Origin: an uncultured Chthonomonas sp.
Lineage (GTDB): Bacteria > Armatimonadota > Chthonomonadetes > Chthonomonadales > CAJBBX01
Direction: 5' to 3'
Length of the DNA: 64,000 bases
NCBI GenBank assembly: GCA_903951425.1
Contig: CAJBBX010000086.1
Location: forward strand, 1 to 64,000
Program-made: the position numbers and the translations under genes
Notes under the pieces: generated by a model
The model's input: the letters and a program-made list of their open reading frames with translations, nothing else
Database searches by the model: none
What the model was told of the DNA's origin: nothing
Part shown: positions 59,212-64,000 of the stretch, one piece after another
Position numbering within the stretch: position 1 is the first letter of the stretch
How the letters are laid out: the number at the start of each line of letters is the position of its first letter

Positions 59212-60582
59212 GTGATCGTTCCGACCCACATCGCCGACCGCCTGCTGGCCGAGTGCTTCGGCCGTCCGCGCGCCTACCAGGAGTTGGGCCGCCTCTGCGA
59301 CACCGTGGGCGGCCGCGTGGCGGGGACCGAGGCGGCCGCGCGGGGCGAGGAGTGGGGGGCTGGACTGATGCGGGCGTGGGGCGTGCCCTCGGTGGCGTTT
59401 GAGGAGTTTCCCATCCGCGCCTGGAGCCGCATCTCGCTGGATGCGCGGGTGACCGGCCCCAGCGGCTGGGCGCTCACGGCCGTGAGCCACGGACTGACGC
59501 CCGAAGCCGCCGACGCCGAGGGGCCGGTCGTCGACATCGGCCATGGCGACCCGGAGGAGTTCGCCGCCCACGCCGCGTCGCTGCCGGGCGCCATGGTCTT
59601 CTGCGACGAAGGCGCCGGAGCGGGCCGCCGGAAGCTCCACCGCATGGAGAAGCTCGCCTTGGCGCAGGAGTACGGCGCGTCCGGCATGGTGATGATCTCA
59701 TCGGCCTCCGGCATGCTGCCGCGCACGGGCGTCTGCCACCGGCAGGGAGCCGACATCCCGGCCATCGGGATCGCCCGGGAGGATGGTCTGCGCATCCAGC
59801 GGCTACTGGCGGCGGGCGACACGGTGCGGCTGGCGGTGAGCATGCGCAACCGGCTCTGGGACGGCTCGGCGCGGAACGTGATCGGCGAGATTCCAGGTAG
59901 CGACCTGCCGCAGGAGGTGGTGATCGCCGGGGCGCACCTCGACTCGTGGGATGTGGCGCAGGGGGCCACGGACAACGGGCTGGGATGCGCCATCGTGCTG
60001 GAGATGGCCCGGGCCCTGGCCGCGCTGGGCGAGCGTCCCCGGCGCACGTTGCGGTTCGCGCTCTGGGGCGCCGAGGAGACGGGCATCCACGGCTCGCGGA
60101 CGCATGTCGAGCGGCGCGCTGATGAGCTGGACCGCATCGCGGGAGTGATGAACTTCGATATGACCGGCGACCCCTACGGCTACTGGACGCCGGGACGCAC
60201 GGAGCCGGGGCCGATGCTCCGCGGGCTGGCCGAGCAGCTGGCGCCGCTGGGCATGCAGCCCGACTTCAGCAACGGCGCGGGCCTCCACAGCGACCACCAG
60301 TACTTCATGCTGGAGGGCGTGCCGGTGGTCTGCCTGGCGGCAAGGCTCGAGGGCGAGGGCGGCCGGTACTACCATGCCGCCGGTGATACGTTCGACAAGG
60401 TGAGCCAATCTGCGCTCTGCCGCGCGGCTGCCGTGGGCGCGCACACGCTCTGGGCCCTGGCCGACGCACCCGAGCGCCCCTTCGGACGTCTCGACACGGT
60501 GCAGGTCCGCGCCATGCTGGAGGAGGCGAAGCTGATCGAGGCGCTCCGTGCGGAGGGCTACGCGGGGCCGGCGGTGGCCTGA
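59212..60582 (+). CDS. M28-family metallopeptidase with PA-type insert
   Basis: 456 residues from the GTG at 59212 after GGGAGAG. The co-catalytic zinc ligands are visible: GAHLDSWDVAQGATDNGLG (His, Asp, Asp), LWGAEETGIHGSR (Glu pair), MNFDMTGDP (Asp) and LHSDHQYFML (His). Residues 100-200 form a protease-associated domain (GAMVFCDEGAGAG, YGASGMVMISSASG). No signal peptide, so a cytosolic aminopeptidase or dipeptidase. It is downstream of the YidR-like gene and likely in one operon. Confidence 0.9.
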   Translation: MIVPTHIADRLLAECFGRPRAYQELGRLCDTVGGRVAGTEAAARGEEWGAGLMRAWGVPSVAFEEFPIRAWSRISLDARVTGPSGWALTAVSHGLTPEAADAEGPVVDIGHGDPEEFAAHAASLPGAMVFCDEGAGAGRRKLHRMEKLALAQEYGASGMVMISSASGMLPRTGVCHRQGADIPAIGIAREDGLRIQRLLAAGDTVRLAVSMRNRLWDGSARNVIGEIPGSDLPQEVVIAGAHLDSWDVAQGATDNGLGCAIVLEMARALAALGERPRRTLRFALWGAEETGIHGSRTHVERRADELDRIAGVMNFDMTGDPYGYWTPGRTEPGPMLRGLAEQLAPLGMQPDFSNGAGLHSDHQYFMLEGVPVVCLAARLEGEGGRYYHAAGDTFDKVSQSALCRAAAVGAHTLWALADAPERPFGRLDTVQVRAMLEEAKLIEALRAEGYAGPAVA

Positions 60583-60595
60583 GGGCGATCGGGCT

Positions 60596-61720
60596 TCAGC
60601 GGTTGTGGCGGTCCGGGTCCAGTGTGGCCGGGGGCGCAGCAGGTATGCCGGCTGCACCGTCGGTCTGGTAGATGGGCCACTGGAATGTGGACGAGACGGC
60701 CATGCGTCGGCCTGAGTCCGACGATTCGCGGGCGGCCAGCATGACCTCGAGCACGTGGTACGCATGCTCCAGCGTCATCGCCGGCTCGACACCGGCCGCC
60801 CGGCACGCCGCCAGATGCGAGACGCCCTGCCGCCAGCTGTACCCCTCGGTTCCCTGGGTCAACAGCTCCCGCGGACCATCCGACGGGCGTAGCGCCACCC
60901 CTCGGGGCAGCCAGTCCCAGCCCAGGAGGCTCACGCTGCCGCCGACGCCCACGATCTCGACGGACAGCTCCTGCGCGTAGGGCCCGTAGACGAAACCCGA
61001 CTGGACGCATGAGAAGACGCAGCCGCCGTGGTCCATGAGTAGCGCCACGTTGTCATCCGCCTCGACCTGGACGGTGACGCCCTCGACCTCGCGCGTCGGG
61101 ATGGCCGAACCCATCAGCGCTGTCACTGCCCGCGCGGGTCCGAGCAGTCCGGTGAGGGTGGTAATGTTGTAGACCGCCAGATCGAACATGGCGCCGCCGC
61201 CTTTTTGGTAGAACCAGGGCCCCCAACCGGGCCCTCCGTGGCCATACCAGGCGCGGGCCGCGTAGACGGGGCCGATGCGGCCGGAGTGCAGCGTCTCGGC
61301 CATGCACCGGAAGGCCGGACTCGTCACGGTGGTAGGCGCGGCATAGAGGCGGGCGCCCCGCTCGTCGGCCAGGCGCATCAGGTCGCGGGCCTCCTCCAGG
61401 GTGGCCGCGAAGGGCTTCTCGCTCCAGACATCCTTGCCCGCCTGTAGGCCGGCCCGGTTCACGGCGCCGTGCGCGGGCATGGAGGTGGTGTTGACCAGCA
61501 GGCTGAAGTCGGCGCCGACCAGCATCTCGTCGACGCTGCCGAAGTGCGCCGGGATGCCGAATTCGGCCGCCCTGGTCCTGGCCCTCTCCGGCAGGATGTC
61601 GCATAGGGCCACCACCTGCACGTCGGGGTTGTCGCGCAGATCAGCGAGGTACTCCGAGCTGACACTGCCGCATCCGGCGATAGCCGCGCGGAAGATGGGC
61701 CCTGGGGCCTTCTCGGTCAT
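60596..61720 (-). CDS. Gfo/Idh/MocA-type oxidoreductase, cytosolic
   Basis: 374 residues from the ATG at 61720, overlapping the upstream stop (ATGA). NAD(P)-binding: FRAAIAGCGSVSSEYLADLR. The EKP motif VWSEKPFAATLEEARD carries the catalytic Lys. The domain ends with GGGAMFDLAVYNITTLTGLL, where His is usual at the position after Asp in relatives. It acts on a sugar or cyclitol, together with the secreted propeller hydrolase encoded upstream. Confidence 0.88.
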   Translation of the reverse strand: MTEKAPGPIFRAAIAGCGSVSSEYLADLRDNPDVQVVALCDILPERARTRAAEFGIPAHFGSVDEMLVGADFSLLVNTTSMPAHGAVNRAGLQAGKDVWSEKPFAATLEEARDLMRLADERGARLYAAPTTVTSPAFRCMAETLHSGRIGPVYAARAWYGHGGPGWGPWFYQKGGGAMFDLAVYNITTLTGLLGPARAVTALMGSAIPTREVEGVTVQVEADDNVALLMDHGGCVFSCVQSGFVYGPYAQELSVEIVGVGGSVSLLGWDWLPRGVALRPSDGPRELLTQGTEGYSWRQGVSHLAACRAAGVEPAMTLEHAYHVLEVMLAARESSDSGRRMAVSSTFQWPIYQTDGAAGIPAAPPATLDPDRHNR

Positions 61721-63777
61721 CGCTCGGCGGGCCGCCGTACGGTCCATGCCCGCAGGTGGCTGAACGCCGCGGAGCCCAGCACGCCAAGGCGGCCGTCAGC
61801 AGCGGCGGGCAGGCTGTAGCACTGCATGAGCAGGTCGTTGACGTATAGCTCGGTTAGGGAGCCTTTGAGGAGTAGCCGGAGCCGCACCATGCTCCCGAAG
61901 GCCCGGTCGCGGGCCACACGGTTGTCGGCCGCGAAGCCGCTGCCGTCCAGCGCCATGGGCCCATAGGCGACCGAGCCGTCGTGCGCCAGCGTGATGGCCG
62001 TGCCTCCGTCGCCGTGGCCAAGCCAGAGCGCCACGGGCGGCGCGTCGGGGCCGGGGAGCGCAACGCTACCTTCGACGATGATGCCTGCGGCGGCATCGAC
62101 CCGCGGCTCCAGCAGTGCCACGCCCGGCCCGGCGGCGGGGCGCTTCAGGCGGATCGGAGCGCCCTTCATCTTCTCGTTGACCCGCCACCAGCCCAGCCAG
62201 AGCGTGCCCGCCGTGTCGGTATAGGCGCGTTTGAGGGCGCCCATGGAGACTGCTCCGTCGCGGGCGATAGAGTGGTGGTTTGCCAACAGGTCGGCGCCGC
62301 AACGGAAGAAGCGGGCGAAGTAGGTGTGGCCGCTGAGCACCTCCGGGTTGCGTGCGGCCAGGCGGAAGGGGCCCTGGGGCTTGTCGGCCACCAGCGTCAC
62401 CATGCGGCCGCCGGTGCCGTAGAGCATGACGTACCGGCCATCGACCTGCTCCACGGCGCCCACTTCGCCCTCGCCGGCGCCCTCGACCACGGGCGGCGGC
62501 AGGGCTGTCCAGGTCACGCCGTCCAGCGACTCGCCGAAGCCGAAGCGGCCGCCGGTCTCGGGCTTGGGCGTGGCGGTCCAGTAGCCGTAGAGGCCGCCGC
62601 CGGGGCGCGCGATGGTCCAGATGCAGTCCCACCGGCCGTCGCGCTGATACCAGCGTTCGTCCTGCCGGAACTCGGTCTTGTCCTCGAGGCGATCCCAATG
62701 GACCAGGTCACGCGATTCAGCGAAGAAGATGGTTTGCCGCGGGCCGCGCCACTCGGAGTAGTTCATGATGAACTTGCGGTTCTTGCCGGCGCCGGGCGCT
62801 TGCCAGACCGAGCCTGTGCCCATCCAGACAACGCCGCGCCGCTTGGTCAGAACGGGGCCCGACTCCTTCCAGCGCACACCGTCGGTGGAGGTGGCCATGG
62901 AGATGTTGTCCCACCCGCGCCGGGCGTTGGCCAGGTAGTAGAGGTAGTTGACGCCGCGGTGGCGGAAGAGCCAGGTGTCCCACATATTGCCCGTTCGGCG
63001 GCTGCGGGCCTTGTAGAAGAGCGACTGCTCCGTGCGGTCGAAGACATCATCGCGCGGGTCGTCGCTCGCGATGGCTCCGGCGTCGCGGGCCGCCCAGAGG
63101 AACCCATCGCCGTCGAGGATCAGCCTGCCACGCTCGATCCGGGCGCTGCCCATCAGGCGGTTGACCGAGAACCTGCCCATCACATCATCGGCGGAGCCGC
63201 CTTCGAAGCGCCACCACGCGACGGGCCTGGGGTCGGACTGGCGGCCCGGCTGCAGGGATGCGAGTTGTGCGGGGCTGAGGGCGCGATCATAGACGCGGGC
63301 ATCGGCGACCTCGCCGACGAAGGGCCCCACCTCGCCCATCTTGCCCACGTACCGGAGGCCCACGAGGGCCATGGCGTCGTCGCCGAAGGGCTGCTGTGCG
63401 TCGACCGGGTAGGTGGCCAGCGTCACACCGTCGCGGACGACACTCACTTTGCCGGCCGAATAGACGACGGCTACCTGGAGTAGCTGGTCCGGCGCGGCGG
63501 TTTCGGCGGGCCACGCGGCCTGGTCGCGGTGCGTGCGGCGGAAGAAGTCGCTACCGGGCATCCACTTGGCGGCGGCGATCTCGCCGAGGACGATGGAGTC
63601 GAAGCGCTCCTCAGGGTCGATGAGGGTCAGCACGCCGGCGCCCTGCTGCTTCAGGTCCGCCACGGCCACCCAGGCCACGAGTGTCTTGTGTGCGATGCCC
63701 TGCCCGACGCTCATCGTAGGCGCCTCAACGCAGGGCATGGGGGCTGACGCAACACAGGCCAACGCAAGCTCAGCCAT
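61717..63777 (-). CDS. LamG-like plus GH32/GH43-type propeller protein
   Basis: 686 residues from the ATG at 63777. A short N-terminal hydrophobic leader (MAELALACVASAPMP) is followed by a LamG-like sandwich (GKVSVVRDGVTLATYPVD, VGEVADARVYDRALSPAQL). Then comes a five-bladed propeller of GH32/GH43 style (WDTWLFRHRGVNYLYYLANA, ISMATSTDGVRWKESGPV, RRGVVWMGTGSVWQAP, GRFGFGESLDGVTWTALPPP). A C-terminal sandwich (MVRLRLLLKGSLTELYVNDL) resembles GH32 C-domains. It is probably a fructan- or arabinan-type glycosidase. Export is likely but the signal is weak. It is coupled to the Gfo/Idh/MocA gene. Confidence 0.75.
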   Translation of the reverse strand: MAELALACVASAPMPCVEAPTMSVGQGIAHKTLVAWVAVADLKQQGAGVLTLIDPEERFDSIVLGEIAAAKWMPGSDFFRRTHRDQAAWPAETAAPDQLLQVAVVYSAGKVSVVRDGVTLATYPVDAQQPFGDDAMALVGLRYVGKMGEVGPFVGEVADARVYDRALSPAQLASLQPGRQSDPRPVAWWRFEGGSADDVMGRFSVNRLMGSARIERGRLILDGDGFLWAARDAGAIASDDPRDDVFDRTEQSLFYKARSRRTGNMWDTWLFRHRGVNYLYYLANARRGWDNISMATSTDGVRWKESGPVLTKRRGVVWMGTGSVWQAPGAGKNRKFIMNYSEWRGPRQTIFFAESRDLVHWDRLEDKTEFRQDERWYQRDGRWDCIWTIARPGGGLYGYWTATPKPETGGRFGFGESLDGVTWTALPPPVVEGAGEGEVGAVEQVDGRYVMLYGTGGRMVTLVADKPQGPFRLAARNPEVLSGHTYFARFFRCGADLLANHHSIARDGAVSMGALKRAYTDTAGTLWLGWWRVNEKMKGAPIRLKRPAAGPGVALLEPRVDAAAGIIVEGSVALPGPDAPPVALWLGHGDGGTAITLAHDGSVAYGPMALDGSGFAADNRVARDRAFGSMVRLRLLLKGSLTELYVNDLLMQCYSLPAAADGRLGVLGSAAFSHLRAWTVRRPAER

Positions 63778-63923
63778 GAACAAGTAGCCATCCTCCCGGT
63801 TCGCCGCGCCCAACGGTCTGAGTATGTCTCTAGAACGTGGACGTGCGGAAGGCCGATCCAGTAACGCGGAACCAGTTCCGCAGGGGCACCTGGGTGCGCA
63901 CCGGGCGGGGTAGAGTCTGCGGG

Positions 63924-64000
63924 CTAGAGCTTGATCACACCCATGTAGCGCGGCTCCTGGCTGGGCTTGGCGGCCACAAGCGCAGCCGCTCCGTTAGCAG
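63924..64000 (-). CDS. 3' end of a gene cut by the window edge
   Basis: About 25 codons ending SQEPRYMGVIKL and a TAG (63924-63926). Too short to name. The space 63778-63923 shows no gene. Confidence 0.55.
   Translation of the reverse strand, partial: ANGAAALVAAKPSQEPRYMGVIKL

Overview
The window reads as a high-GC environmental bacterium with a carbohydrate-scavenging lifestyle. Secreted or Tat-exported glycosidase-like proteins, beta-propellers, Gfo/Idh/MocA dehydrogenases, an AGE-type epimerase, GH99-like proteins, DUF6785-like and DUF6754-like membrane proteins, a pseudopilin with the small-subunit N-terminus, GntR/LacI hybrid regulators and Uma2 proteins occur together. This mix is most familiar from Armatimonadota and to a lesser degree Planctomycetota, Lentisphaerota or Hydrogenedentota. 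The assignment is inference from gene content only; there is no rRNA or tRNA in the window.

Layout. 1-3700: signal peptidase I between two copies of a duplicated gene tail, then a DUF6754-like protein and a propeller/membrane protein in one operon. 3998-11216: accessory island with a terminase-like pair, a decayed antitoxin/PIN cassette bracketed by a duplication of the terminase 3' end, a nucleotidyltransferase remnant, an HNH endonuclease and a large PLD-helicase-DUF3427-like protein. 11376-17013: DUF421 protein, a Uma2 gene broken by a stop codon, and a four-gene sugar operon (aldo/keto reductase, epimerase, GH99-like, SGNH hydrolase). 17184-24144: DUF6785-like membrane protein, a cyclase/STAND-ATPase/TPR signalling protein translationally coupled to an unknown Cys-rich protein, and a GH99-like glycosidase. 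24227-28261: second accessory patch (PIN/Phd pair, HsdR-N-like nuclease, orphan VapB-like antitoxin, DUF2325-like coiled-coil protein).

28413-30812: GntR/LacI regulator, a pseudopilin tail remnant and a URO-D-like protein. 31067-34518 (minus strand): a compact AT-richer cluster of two thioredoxin-fold proteins, a small secreted protein with 11 cysteines that has no usual start codon, a pseudopilin and a membrane protein. It is my best candidate for an undescribed system. 34679-38841: sugar ABC importer plus a sialidase-like BNR protein. 38842-41922: cassette-like modules (Zn-ribbon plus 2-TM pair; a zincin-like metallopeptidase) separated by degenerate copies of the sialidase 3' end and by integron attC-like half-sites, each module with its own near-consensus promoter.

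41923-49270: alkaline phosphatase, GH36 alpha-galactosidase, CoA-binding-like protein, RRM protein, DsbA-like protein, Zn-ribbon protein, a LuxR-type two-component pair and a fluoride channel. 49286-64000: catabolic and secreted proteins (propeller plus toroid, Gfo/Idh/MocA, beta-helix, large secreted toroid protein, YidR-like propeller, M28 peptidase, GH32/43-like propeller) and a frameshifted nucleotidyltransferase.

A theme across the window is duplication of the last part of a gene with foreign cargo between the copies. It is seen at three unrelated genes (1-1253, 5696-6705, 38640-41868).
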